A stretch of DNA of 43,652 bases, taken from assembly GCF_003970795.1 (NCBI RefSeq), contig NZ_RWKW01000054.1:1-43652 (forward strand). Reading direction: 5' to 3'. Source of the stretch: Aquibium carbonis (GTDB lineage Bacteria > Pseudomonadota > Alphaproteobacteria > Rhizobiales > Rhizobiaceae). Numbering within the stretch: the stretch's first letter is position 1; each line of letters opens with the position of its first letter. A program made the translations under genes and the position numbers. The notes below the pieces were generated by a model. The model made no database searches. It was given only the letters and a program-made list of their open reading frames with translations, and was not told where the DNA came from. Of this stretch, positions 7,155-14,951 are shown piece after piece.

Positions 7155-8756
7155 ATGCCGGCGCTGGCCTCGCGGCTCGACCCGCGCTCCGACACCTTTC
7201 GGGCCAATGCCGAGGCGATGGCGGCAAAGCTCGCGGAGGTGCGCGACCTCGAGGCGAAGGTCCGCGCCAACTCGGCCTCACGCGCCGACCGCTTCGCCGA
7301 ACGCGGCCAGATCCTGCCGCGCGAGCGTGTCGAGCGGCTGCTGGACCGCGGCCAGCCCTTCCTCGAACTGATGACGCTCGCCGGATTGCGCATGCATGAC
7401 GATGACGGCGACCGCAACATCATGGGCGGCGGCACGATCACCGGCATCGGCGTGGTGGCCGGGCGGCGCTGCATCGTTTCGGCGTCGGACAGCGGCATCA
7501 AGGGCGGCACCGTCCCGCCGATCGGGCTGAAGAAGGCGCTGCGACTGCACGAAATCGCCTTCGAGAACAGGCTGCCGCTGATCTACCTCGTCGAGAGCGG
7601 CGGGGCGAACCTGCTCCACCAGGCCGAGATGTTCGTCGAAGGCGGGCGCTCCTTCGCCAACCAGGCGCGGCTGTCGGCGGCCGGCATCCCGCAGGTGGCG
7701 ATCGTTCACGGGTCGTCGACGGCGGGCGGGGCCTATCTGCCCGGCCTGTCGGACTACGTCGTCCTGGTGCGTAACCGCTCGAAGATCTTTCTCGCCGGGC
7801 CGCCGCTGGTGAAGGCGGCGATTGGCGAGGACGCGACCGACGAGGACCTCGGTGGGGCCGACCTGCACGGCCGCGTCACCGGCCTTGGCGAACATGTCGC
7901 CGAGGACGATTTGCAGGCGCTGGCCATCGGCCGCGAGATCATGCGCAACCTCGCCTGGGACATGGTGGAGCCGGCGGCGGCCGTCGCGTCGCCGCTGTTC
8001 GACGAGGAGGACCTGCTCGGGATCGTTTCGGCCGACGGCCGCCAGCCCTTCGACATGAAGGAGGTCATCACGCGCCTCGTCGATGGCTCGGATTTCTTCG
8101 AGTTCAAGGCGGAATATGCGCCCGACACGCTCTGCGGCCATGCCGCGATCGACGGGCATCGGGTCGGCATCCTGGCCAACAACGGTCCGATCATGCCGAC
8201 GGGCTCGCTGAAGGCGGCGCAGTTCATCCAGCTCTGCGACCAGGCCGGCACGCCGCTGCTCTTCCTGCAGAACACGACCGGCTACATGGTGGGCTCGGCC
8301 GCCGAGCGCGACGGGGCGGTCAAGCACGGGTCGAAGATGATCCAGGCGGTGGCGAACGCGCGCGTGCCGAAGTTCACGATCGTCATCGGCGGCTCGTATG
8401 GCGCCGGCAATTACGGCATGTGCGGGCGCGGGTTTTCGCCGCGCTTCATCTTTTCCTGGCCGACGGCCCGCACTGCCGTGATGGGCGGCGAGCAGGCGGC
8501 GAAGGTCATGGAGATCGTCACGCGGGGGAAGGGCGGCGGGGCGGTCGACGAAGCGGCGCTGGCGAAAATGACGGCGGGCATCCGCGCGGGCGTCGAGGCG
8601 CAGTCCACCGCGCTTTACGCCACCGCCCGGCTCTGGGACGACGGCATCATCGATCCGAGGGACACGCGGCGCGTGCTCGCGCTCTGCCTGCGGATCGCGG
8701 CGGAAGGGGATGCGCGGGTGCTGCGGGCGAACAGCTTCGGGGTGGCGCGGGGGTAG
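7155..8756 (+). CDS. atuC: Acyl-CoA carboxylase beta (carboxyltransferase) subunit, geranyl-CoA carboxylase type
   Basis: A 533-residue carboxyltransferase that transfers CO2 from carboxybiotin to an acyl-CoA. Two crotonase-like halves each carry the expected oxyanion glycines (SSTAGGAYLPG and GSYGAGNYGMCGRG). Where 3-methylcrotonyl-CoA carboxylase has HFGR with a bulky Phe near the substrate, this protein has GGR (Gly163-Gly164-Arg165), as in geranyl-CoA carboxylase AtuC. The segments MHDDDGDRNIMGGG and MFVEGGRSFANQA also look AtuC-like. The start at 7155 (MPALASRLDPRS) fits the family; a site-bearing ATG at 7107 (AAGGCGG before it) would add 16 residues. First gene of a three-gene operon with the dehydrogenase and the biotin subunit. 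The alternative is methylcrotonyl-CoA carboxylase (liuB). Confidence 0.82.
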   Translation: MPALASRLDPRSDTFRANAEAMAAKLAEVRDLEAKVRANSASRADRFAERGQILPRERVERLLDRGQPFLELMTLAGLRMHDDDGDRNIMGGGTITGIGVVAGRRCIVSASDSGIKGGTVPPIGLKKALRLHEIAFENRLPLIYLVESGGANLLHQAEMFVEGGRSFANQARLSAAGIPQVAIVHGSSTAGGAYLPGLSDYVVLVRNRSKIFLAGPPLVKAAIGEDATDEDLGGADLHGRVTGLGEHVAEDDLQALAIGREIMRNLAWDMVEPAAAVASPLFDEEDLLGIVSADGRQPFDMKEVITRLVDGSDFFEFKAEYAPDTLCGHAAIDGHRVGILANNGPIMPTGSLKAAQFIQLCDQAGTPLLFLQNTTGYMVGSAAERDGAVKHGSKMIQAVANARVPKFTIVIGGSYGAGNYGMCGRGFSPRFIFSWPTARTAVMGGEQAAKVMEIVTRGKGGGAVDEAALAKMTAGIRAGVEAQSTALYATARLWDDGIIDPRDTRRVLALCLRIAAEGDARVLRANSFGVARG

Positions 8757-8767
8757 CGCACGCGACG

Positions 8768-8877
8768 CCCCCTCCACCGCCTTCGGCGGTCCCCCTCCCC
8801 CGCTTCGCAGGGGAGGATCTGGCGCTGGATCCTCCCCCGTTTACGGGGGAGGGGACCGCCGAAGGCGGTGGAGGGGG
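8768..8877. repeat. Palindromic intergenic repeat (CCGCCTTCGGCGG type)
   Basis: Arm 1 (8768-8801) and arm 2 (8845-8877) are inverted copies that differ by a single-base bulge. Each arm contains the smaller palindrome ACCGCCTTCGGCGGT. The loop holds a further perfect repeat, GGGGAGGATC (8810-8819) with GATCCTCCCC (8828-8837). The whole element fills most of the 151-bp gap between the carboxylase beta gene and the dehydrogenase. Its form matches short mobile palindromes common in Rhizobiales intergenic DNA. Confidence 0.85.
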
Positions 8878-8907
8878 TGCGGCCATACAGAAATGGGAGG
8901 AAACCAC

Positions 8908-10074
8908 ATGCACTTCACGGCCGAACACGAGAGCCTGCGCCGCACGGTGGCGCGGTTCGTCGAGACCGAGCTCAATCCCCATGTCGACGCCTGGGAGGCG
9001 GCCGAGGGGTTTCCCTCGCACGACGTCTTGAAGAAGATGGGCGATCTCGGCCTGCTCGGCGTCAAGTACGATCCCGACTATGGCGGGCTCGGGCTCGACT
9101 TCTCCTATTCCATGGTGATGGCCGAAGAACTCGGCGCCTGCCATTGCGGCGGCGTGCCGATGGCGATCGGCGTCCACACCGACATGTGCACGCCTGCGCT
9201 CAACCGCTTCGGCTCCGATCACGTGAAGCGGAACTTCCTCGCGCCGTCGATTTCGGGCGACGTCGTGGGCTGCCTCGGCGTGTCGGAGCCCGGCGGTGGC
9301 TCGGACGTCGCGGCGGTGAGGACCATCGCGCGCAGGGACGGCGGCGACTGGGTGATCTCGGGTACCAAGATGTGGATCACCAACGGCATGGAGGCCGACT
9401 GGTGCTGCCTGCTCGCCAACACCTCGGATGGGCCGCCGCACAGGAACAAGTCGCTGATCTGCGTGCCGATGGACGCGAAGGGGATCACGCGGCAGAAGAT
9501 CCGCAAGATCGGCATGCATTCCTCCGACACCGCGCAGCTGTTCTTCGACGAGGTGCGGGTGCCGCAGGAAAACCTGATCGGCCAGGAGGGGATGGGCTTC
9601 ACCTACCAGATGCTGCAGTTCCAGGAGGAGCGGCTCTATTCGGCGGCGAGTTCGCTGAAGGGCTTCGACCGGCTGATCGACCTGACGATCGACTATACCG
9701 GCCAGCGGCAGGCCTTCGGCAAGCCGATCCTCGACAACCAGGTGGTCCACTTCCGGCTGGCGGAACTCAGGACGGAGGTCGAGGCGCTCAGGGCGCTGAC
9801 CTGGAGCGCGATCGAGCAGCATGTGGCCGGCGCCGACGTGACGCGGCTCGCCTCCATGGCCAAGCTGAAGACCGGCCGGCTGGCGCGCGAACTGACGGAT
9901 TCGTGCCTGCAATACTGGGGCGGCATGGGCTACACGGCCGACAACCCGGTCAGCCGCGCCTGGCGCGACACGCGGCTCGTCTCCATCGGGGCCGGCGCCG
10001 ACGAGATCATGCTCGGTATCATAGCCAAGCTGGAAGGCACGCTGCCGGGGACGGGCAACAGGGCGCGGGGGTGA
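8908..10074 (+). CDS. atuD: Acyl-CoA dehydrogenase, citronellyl-CoA dehydrogenase type
   Basis: A 388-residue FAD-dependent flavoenzyme that introduces a 2,3 double bond into an acyl-CoA. N-terminal helical domain about 1-115, middle beta domain with GVSEPGGGSDVAA and ISGTKMWITNG (about 124-160), and a C-terminal helical domain with RQAFGKP and QYWGGMGYTADNP. The usual Glu of medium-chain enzymes (YEGT) is replaced by GAGADE. The base is probably Glu241 in FQEERL, the position used by isovaleryl-CoA dehydrogenase. The motifs HRNKSLICVPM and LQFQEERL resemble AtuD of Pseudomonas acyclic terpene degradation as I remember it. GGGAGG (8895-8900) precedes the ATG. It lies between the two carboxylase subunits, as in atu clusters. 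Confidence 0.82.
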   Translation: MHFTAEHESLRRTVARFVETELNPHVDAWEAAEGFPSHDVLKKMGDLGLLGVKYDPDYGGLGLDFSYSMVMAEELGACHCGGVPMAIGVHTDMCTPALNRFGSDHVKRNFLAPSISGDVVGCLGVSEPGGGSDVAAVRTIARRDGGDWVISGTKMWITNGMEADWCCLLANTSDGPPHRNKSLICVPMDAKGITRQKIRKIGMHSSDTAQLFFDEVRVPQENLIGQEGMGFTYQMLQFQEERLYSAASSLKGFDRLIDLTIDYTGQRQAFGKPILDNQVVHFRLAELRTEVEALRALTWSAIEQHVAGADVTRLASMAKLKTGRLARELTDSCLQYWGGMGYTADNPVSRAWRDTRLVSIGAGADEIMLGIIAKLEGTLPGTGNRARG

Positions 10075-10079
10075 GGGTG

Positions 10080-10245
10080 GTGCGTCCTTCGAGGCTCCCC
10101 TTCGGCAAGCTCAGGGTCGCACCTCAGGATGAGGACCGGCTGCGCAGTTCGCGAGCAGTTCTTCTGGTCCGACGCTGCAGAGGGGCGGCAAACGCCCGCG
10201 CTCCTCATCCTGAGGTGCGAGCGAAGCGAGCCTCGAAGGACGCAC
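10080..10245. repeat. Palindromic intergenic repeat (CCTCAGGATGAGG / CCTCGAAGGACGCAC type)
   Basis: The left half has GTGCGTCCTTCGAGGCTC (10080-10097) and CGCACCTCAGGATGAGGA (10118-10135). The right half has their reverse complements TCCTCATCCTGAGGTGCG (10202-10219) and GAGCCTCGAAGGACGCAC (10228-10245). About 66 bp of unrelated sequence lies between the halves. This is an alphaproteobacterial interspersed repeat that I recognise from many genomes. It occupies nearly all of the 175 bp between the dehydrogenase stop and the alpha-subunit start, and its right end contains GAAGGA at ribosome-binding distance from that start. Confidence 0.88.
10235..10240 (+). promoter_or_regulatory. Ribosome-binding site supplied by a mobile repeat
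   Basis: GAAGGA lies nine bases before the ATG at 10250 and is inside the last arm of the palindromic repeat. No other purine-rich stretch is available, because the four bases between the repeat end and the ATG are GACG. The repeat therefore appears to provide translation initiation for the alpha subunit. Confidence 0.6.
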
Positions 10246-10249
10246 GACG

Positions 10250-12223
10250 ATGATCCGCACGCTCCTCATCGCCAATCGCGGCGAGATCGCCTGCCGCATC
10301 ATCCGCACGGCGCGGCGGATGGGGATTTCGACGGTGGCGGTGCACAGCGACGCAGATGCCGGCGCGCCGCATGTGCATATGGCCGACCGCTCCGTGCGGA
10401 TCGGGCCGGCGGAGGCGGCGCGTTCCTATCTCGACGCTGATGCCATCCTTGCCGCCGCCCGCCTGGCCGGCGCCGACGCGGTGCATCCCGGCTACGGCTT
10501 CCTGTCGGAGAACGCGGATTTCGCGCAGGCCTGCGCGGCGGCCGGGATCATCTTCGTCGGGCCGCCGCCCGAAGCGATCCGTGCCATGGCCGACAAGGCC
10601 CGCGCCCGCATCCTGATGGCGAAGGCCGGCGTGCCGGTGGTGCCGGGTTATGACGGCGAGGATCAGTCGGCGGAACAACTCGCCGCCGAGGCGGAGCGGA
10701 TCGGCTTTCCTTTGCTGGTCAAGGCATCGGCCGGCGGCGGCGGGCGCGGCATGCGCCGGGTGCGATCGCCCGGCGACCTCGCGGCAGCGATCGAGAGCGC
10801 GCGGCGGGAGTCCGAGAATGCCTTCGGCGATGGCGACCTGATCCTCGAGCGGCTGGTCGAAGACGCCCGCCACATCGAGGTGCAGGTCTTTGCCGATCGC
10901 TTTGGCGGCTGCATCCATCTCGGCGAGCGCGACTGCTCGGCGCAGCGGCGGCACCAGAAGATCATCGAGGAGAGCCCGTCGCCATGTGCCGACACCGCCC
11001 GTCGCATCGCCATGGCGCGTGACGCGGTCGCCTGCGCCCGGGCGGTCTCCTATGTCGGCGCTGGCACGGTGGAATTCATCGTCGGGGCGGATGGCGGCTA
11101 TCATTTCCTGGAAATGAACACGCGGCTGCAGGTGGAGCATCCGGTGACCGAGATGGTGACCGGGCTCGACCTCGTGGAATGGCAGCTCCGCGTGGCCGCG
11201 GGCGAGCCGCTGCCGCTCGGCCAGGTGGACGTGGTCTTCGACGGCCACGCGATCGAGGCGCGGCTCTATGCCGAGGATCCTTGGTCGGGCTTCCGGCCGC
11301 AGACGGGGACGGTGCGCGGCTGGCGGCCCGTCGTCGGCGCCGACGAGCCCGGCCTGCGAATCGACACCGGCGTGGCGGACGGCACGGTGGTGACGCCGTT
11401 CTACGATCCGATGATCGCCAAGCTGATCGCGCATGGGCGCGACCGGAACGAGACGATCCGCCGGCTGATGCGGGCGCTGGAGAAACGGCCGCTGTTCGGT
11501 TTGAAGACCAATCGCGCCTTCCTGCTGGACCTGCTTGCGACGCCGGAATTCGAGGCCGGAGCGGTGACCACCGATCTGATCGACCGCTGGATCGCCACCG
11601 ACGCCGCGCTCATGCGTCCGCAGCCGCCGTCGCGCGAGACGGTCGCACTGGCCGCCGCCTGGCTGGCGCTGTCGGCGCCGGGCGGCTGGTTCCGCTCGAC
11701 GGGCATCGCGGCCTGCCCGATCACGCTCGACAGCGAGGGCGCGCGGTTCGAGTCCGTGGTCCGTTTCGAACGTGGCCGCTATGCGGGCGTCTCGGTGGAC
11801 GGCCTCGATGCCGGGCTGGCCGAGGCGCGGATCGAAGACGGGCGGATTCATGGCGTGCGCAGAGAGGGCTCTGGCGCGCCGTCCAGCCTGGTCGTCGCCA
11901 CCGTGTTCGCCGAGGGCCGCGACGTCTGGCTCGACCGCGACGGCCGTACCTGGCGGTTCTGCGAGCCGGATCGTCTTGCCGGGCCTCAGGCGGCATCCGA
12001 TCCGTCGCTCATCCTGTCACCCGTCACCGGGACCCTGCGCGCGCTGACGGTGGCGGCCGGCGACCGGGTCGAAGCAGGGCAGGGGGTGGGGATGGTGGAG
12101 GCCATGAAGATGGAAACGGTGCTCGACGTCGGCGCTGCCGGGACCGTGACGGCCGTCCGCGCCCAGCCCGGGGACCAGGTGCGCGCCGGGGACGTGATCG
12201 TGGAACTGGCGCTGGACGGCTGA
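10250..12223 (+). CDS. atuF: Acyl-CoA carboxylase alpha subunit (biotin carboxylase + biotin carrier), geranyl-CoA carboxylase type
   Basis: A 657-residue protein that carboxylates biotin with ATP and bicarbonate and presents it to the beta subunit. The biotin carboxylase part occupies about 1-445: LLIANRGEIACR at the N-terminus, the ATP-grasp loop GGGGRGMR, HIEVQVFAD, and EMNTRLQVEHPVTE near 280. A linker/BT domain follows, then a C-terminal biotinyl domain with the attachment lysine Lys620 in EAMKMET. The length fits the MCC/GCC alpha class, not the shorter AccC. Pairing with the GGR-type beta subunit suggests geranyl-CoA carboxylase, but alpha subunits do not determine the substrate. Its start codon directly follows a palindromic repeat. 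Confidence 0.85.
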   Translation: MIRTLLIANRGEIACRIIRTARRMGISTVAVHSDADAGAPHVHMADRSVRIGPAEAARSYLDADAILAAARLAGADAVHPGYGFLSENADFAQACAAAGIIFVGPPPEAIRAMADKARARILMAKAGVPVVPGYDGEDQSAEQLAAEAERIGFPLLVKASAGGGGRGMRRVRSPGDLAAAIESARRESENAFGDGDLILERLVEDARHIEVQVFADRFGGCIHLGERDCSAQRRHQKIIEESPSPCADTARRIAMARDAVACARAVSYVGAGTVEFIVGADGGYHFLEMNTRLQVEHPVTEMVTGLDLVEWQLRVAAGEPLPLGQVDVVFDGHAIEARLYAEDPWSGFRPQTGTVRGWRPVVGADEPGLRIDTGVADGTVVTPFYDPMIAKLIAHGRDRNETIRRLMRALEKRPLFGLKTNRAFLLDLLATPEFEAGAVTTDLIDRWIATDAALMRPQPPSRETVALAAAWLALSAPGGWFRSTGIAACPITLDSEGARFESVVRFERGRYAGVSVDGLDAGLAEARIEDGRIHGVRREGSGAPSSLVVATVFAEGRDVWLDRDGRTWRFCEPDRLAGPQAASDPSLILSPVTGTLRALTVAAGDRVEAGQGVGMVEAMKMETVLDVGAAGTVTAVRAQPGDQVRAGDVIVELALDG

Positions 12224-12365
12224 CGCCGGGTCCGTCCCGCCGGGCTCAGGCCCCGGAGAGCCGCCGCGTTCCCGTTTGCCCTGCCACCCCCGCTCGGATA
12301 CGACTTGGCGGGCGTGCCGGGGAGGGGCCGCACGAGACCCCGCAACGGAGACGCTTCGTCCGCCC

Positions 12366-13430
12366 ATGACATCATCCGCCATCGTCCCGGTCTTCGACGG
12401 CCACAACGACACGCTGCTCCGGCTCCATGCCGCCAAGGTGGCGGAGCCGGAACGGCTCTTCCTCGACGGTACGCGCAAGGGCCACATCGACCTTCCGCGG
12501 GCACGGGAAGGCGGTTTTGCGGGCGGATTCTTCGCGGTCTTTCCGCCGCCGCTCGGGCCGATCGACTTCTCTACGCCCACGCCGCCACCCGGCGACGACG
12601 CCCTGCTGCCGCCCGAACTGGCGCAGGGCGACGCCATGGCCGCCACCGTCGCCATGGCGTCGATCCTGTTTCGGCTGGAACGTGCGTCGGATGGCGCGCT
12701 GACGGTCTGCCGCAGCGCGGCCGACATCCGCTCGGCGATGGACCGGGGCTCGATCGCCGCGCTGTTCCACATCGAGGGCGCGGAGGCGATCGGTCCCGAC
12801 CTCGCCCTGCTCGACGTGCTGCACGCCGCCGGCCTGCGCTCGCTCGGTCCCGTCTGGAGCCGGCGCAACGCCTTCGGCGAGGGCGTGCCGTTCCGCTTTC
12901 CCTCGACGCCCGACACCGGACCCGGCCTGACGGACGCGGGCAAGGATCTCGTGCGCGCCTGCAACCGGCTGAGGATCCTCGTCGACCTGTCGCACCTGAA
13001 CGAGAAGGGGTTTCGCGACGTGGCTGCGATCTCCGACGCGCCGCTGGTCGCCACCCATTCGAACGTGCACGCGCTCTGTCCCTCGGCGCGCAACCTGACG
13101 GCCTGGCAGCTTTCGGCGATTCGCGAGACGGGCGGCATGGTGGGGCTGAACTTCGCCACCGGCTTCCTGCGCTCGGACGGGCGGATGGGCGGCGACACCG
13201 CGCTCGACGTGATGCTGGCGCATGTCGACGCGCTGCTGGAGGCGCTGGGCGAGGACGGTGTCGGTTTCGGTTCGGACTTCGACGGCGCGCCGATTCCGGC
13301 CGCCATTCGCGACGTCGCCGGCCTGCCGCGCCTGATCGAGGCGATGGAGGCCCGCGGCTATGGCCGCGACCTGATCGAGAAGATCGCCTTCAGGAACTGG
13401 ATCGGGCTACTGGAGCGGACGATCGGGTAG
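12366..13430 (+). CDS. Membrane dipeptidase (peptidase family M19)
   Basis: A 354-residue zinc dipeptidase with the TIM-barrel fold of renal dipeptidase. Visible metal ligands are the His and Asp of FDGHNDTLL near the N-terminus, the bridging Glu of HIEGAEA (about 137), the His of ATHSNVHALC (about 225) and the Asp of GFGSDFDGAP (about 300). There is no signal peptide, so it is probably cytoplasmic, as in many proteobacterial homologues. The ATG at 12366 was chosen because the family starts just before the HxD motif; an open frame extends 90 nt upstream. It lies 142 nt after the carboxylase operon. Its substrate (D-amino-acid or other dipeptides) is not evident. Confidence 0.88.
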   Translation: MTSSAIVPVFDGHNDTLLRLHAAKVAEPERLFLDGTRKGHIDLPRAREGGFAGGFFAVFPPPLGPIDFSTPTPPPGDDALLPPELAQGDAMAATVAMASILFRLERASDGALTVCRSAADIRSAMDRGSIAALFHIEGAEAIGPDLALLDVLHAAGLRSLGPVWSRRNAFGEGVPFRFPSTPDTGPGLTDAGKDLVRACNRLRILVDLSHLNEKGFRDVAAISDAPLVATHSNVHALCPSARNLTAWQLSAIRETGGMVGLNFATGFLRSDGRMGGDTALDVMLAHVDALLEALGEDGVGFGSDFDGAPIPAAIRDVAGLPRLIEAMEARGYGRDLIEKIAFRNWIGLLERTIG

Positions 13431-13477
13431 GACGTCTGCCGCGCGGCGTCGGGGCGCCGGTTGCCCCCGGCGAAAGC

Positions 13478-13505
13478 TTGCGTCGCGCAGGCGCTTTGGT
13501 TATGG
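13478..13505 (+). promoter_or_regulatory. Candidate lysC promoter
   Basis: TTGCGT (13478-13483) and TTATGG (13500-13505) are spaced 16 bp apart, 97 bp before the lysC start, in the 171-bp gap after the dipeptidase gene. This is the best sigma70-like pair in the gap but it is far from consensus. Confidence 0.3.
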
Positions 13506-13601
13506 AAGCCGCGCATCCACGCGGCGGCGGCACCCGTCACGCGACGTTTCATTTCCCGTGGCCGACAAGGCTGCGACCCCCCGCAAAGGCATATCGCTTC
13601 C

Positions 13602-14876
13602 ATGGCGCGCATCGTGATGAAATTCGGCGGGACTTCGGTTGCCGATATCGGTCGCATCCGCAATGTGGCCCGTCACGTCAAACGCGAGGTCGACGCCGGC
13701 CACGAAGTGGCTGTGGTCGTCTCGGCCATGGCCGGCAAGACCAACGAGCTGGTCGGCTGGGTTCGCGACGCCTCGAAGGCCGAGGGATCGAATTTCAACG
13801 TCTACGACACGCGCGAGTATGACGCCGTGGTGGCGTCGGGCGAGCAGGTGACGTCGGGTCTGCTGGCGCTGGTGTTGCAGTCGATGGGCATCCATGCAAG
13901 GTCGTGGCAGGGCTGGCAGATCCCGATCCGGACCGACAACGCCCACGGCGCGGCGCGCATCGACGAGATCGACGGCTCGTTCCTGATCAAGCGCTTCGGC
14001 GAAGGGCAGGTGGCGGTGATCGCGGGCTTCCAGGGCATCGGCCCGGACAACCGCATCGCCACGCTCGGCCGCGGCGGCTCCGACACCAGCGCGGTGGCGA
14101 TCGCGGCGGCCGTGAAGGCCGACCGCTGCGACATCTACACCGACGTCGACGGCGTCTACACCACCGATCCGCGCATCGAGCCCAAGGCGCGGCGTCTGGC
14201 CAAGATCAGCTTCGAGGAAATGCTCGAAATGGCCTCGCTCGGCGCCAAGGTTCTCCAGGTGCGCTCGGTCGAACTCGCCATGGTGCACAAGGTGCGCACC
14301 TTCGTGCGCTCCTCCTTCGAGGACCCGGACGCTCCGGGCATGGGCGATCTTCTCAATCCCCCCGGCACCCTCATATGCGACGAGGACGAAATCGTGGAAC
14401 AGCAGGTTGTTACCGGCATCGCCTATGCCAAGGACGAGGCCCAGATATCGCTCCGCCGCGTCGCCGACCGACCCGGCGTGGCCGCCGGCATCTTCGGGCC
14501 GCTGGCGGAAGCCAACATCAATGTCGACATGATCGTCCAGAACATCTCCGAGGACGGATCGCGCACCGACATGACGTTCACGGTGCCGTCGAGCGACCTC
14601 GACAAGGCGCTGGCCGTGCTCGACCAGTCGCGTGGTACCATCGGCTTCGAACTGGTGCAGCACGACACCGGCATGGCCAAGGTGTCGGTCATCGGCATCG
14701 GCATGCGCAGCCATGCGGGCGTGGCCGCCACCGCCTTCAAGGCCCTGTCGGAAAAAGGCATCAACATCCGCGCGATCACGACCTCCGAGATCAAGATCTC
14801 GATCCTGATCGACGGCGCCTATACAGAGCTCGCCGTGCGGACTTTGCATTCCGTCTACGGTCTGGATAAGCAATAG
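13602..14876 (+). CDS. lysC: Aspartate kinase
   Basis: A 424-residue kinase that phosphorylates aspartate, the first step toward lysine, threonine, methionine and diaminopimelate. The N-terminal amino acid kinase domain (1 to about 240) has VMKFGGTSV, the nucleotide loop GRGGSDTSA and DVDGVYTTDPR. Two ACT domains follow (about 265-340 and 345-420; RRVADRPGVAAGIFGPLAEANINVD marks the first), consistent with feedback control by end products. The start at 13602 (MARIVMKFGG) is the family start; an open frame continues 141 nt further upstream without conservation. It begins the lysC-ptsP-prfA-prmC order usual in Rhizobiales. Confidence 0.96.
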   Translation: MARIVMKFGGTSVADIGRIRNVARHVKREVDAGHEVAVVVSAMAGKTNELVGWVRDASKAEGSNFNVYDTREYDAVVASGEQVTSGLLALVLQSMGIHARSWQGWQIPIRTDNAHGAARIDEIDGSFLIKRFGEGQVAVIAGFQGIGPDNRIATLGRGGSDTSAVAIAAAVKADRCDIYTDVDGVYTTDPRIEPKARRLAKISFEEMLEMASLGAKVLQVRSVELAMVHKVRTFVRSSFEDPDAPGMGDLLNPPGTLICDEDEIVEQQVVTGIAYAKDEAQISLRRVADRPGVAAGIFGPLAEANINVDMIVQNISEDGSRTDMTFTVPSSDLDKALAVLDQSRGTIGFELVQHDTGMAKVSVIGIGMRSHAGVAATAFKALSEKGINIRAITTSEIKISILIDGAYTELAVRTLHSVYGLDKQ

Positions 14877-14951
14877 TCCTACCAGTCGTTGCTCGGCCTG
14901 CCGCAACCGCGATTCGCGCGGCGGCGGCGGAAGGCCGTGGGAGATGGGTCG

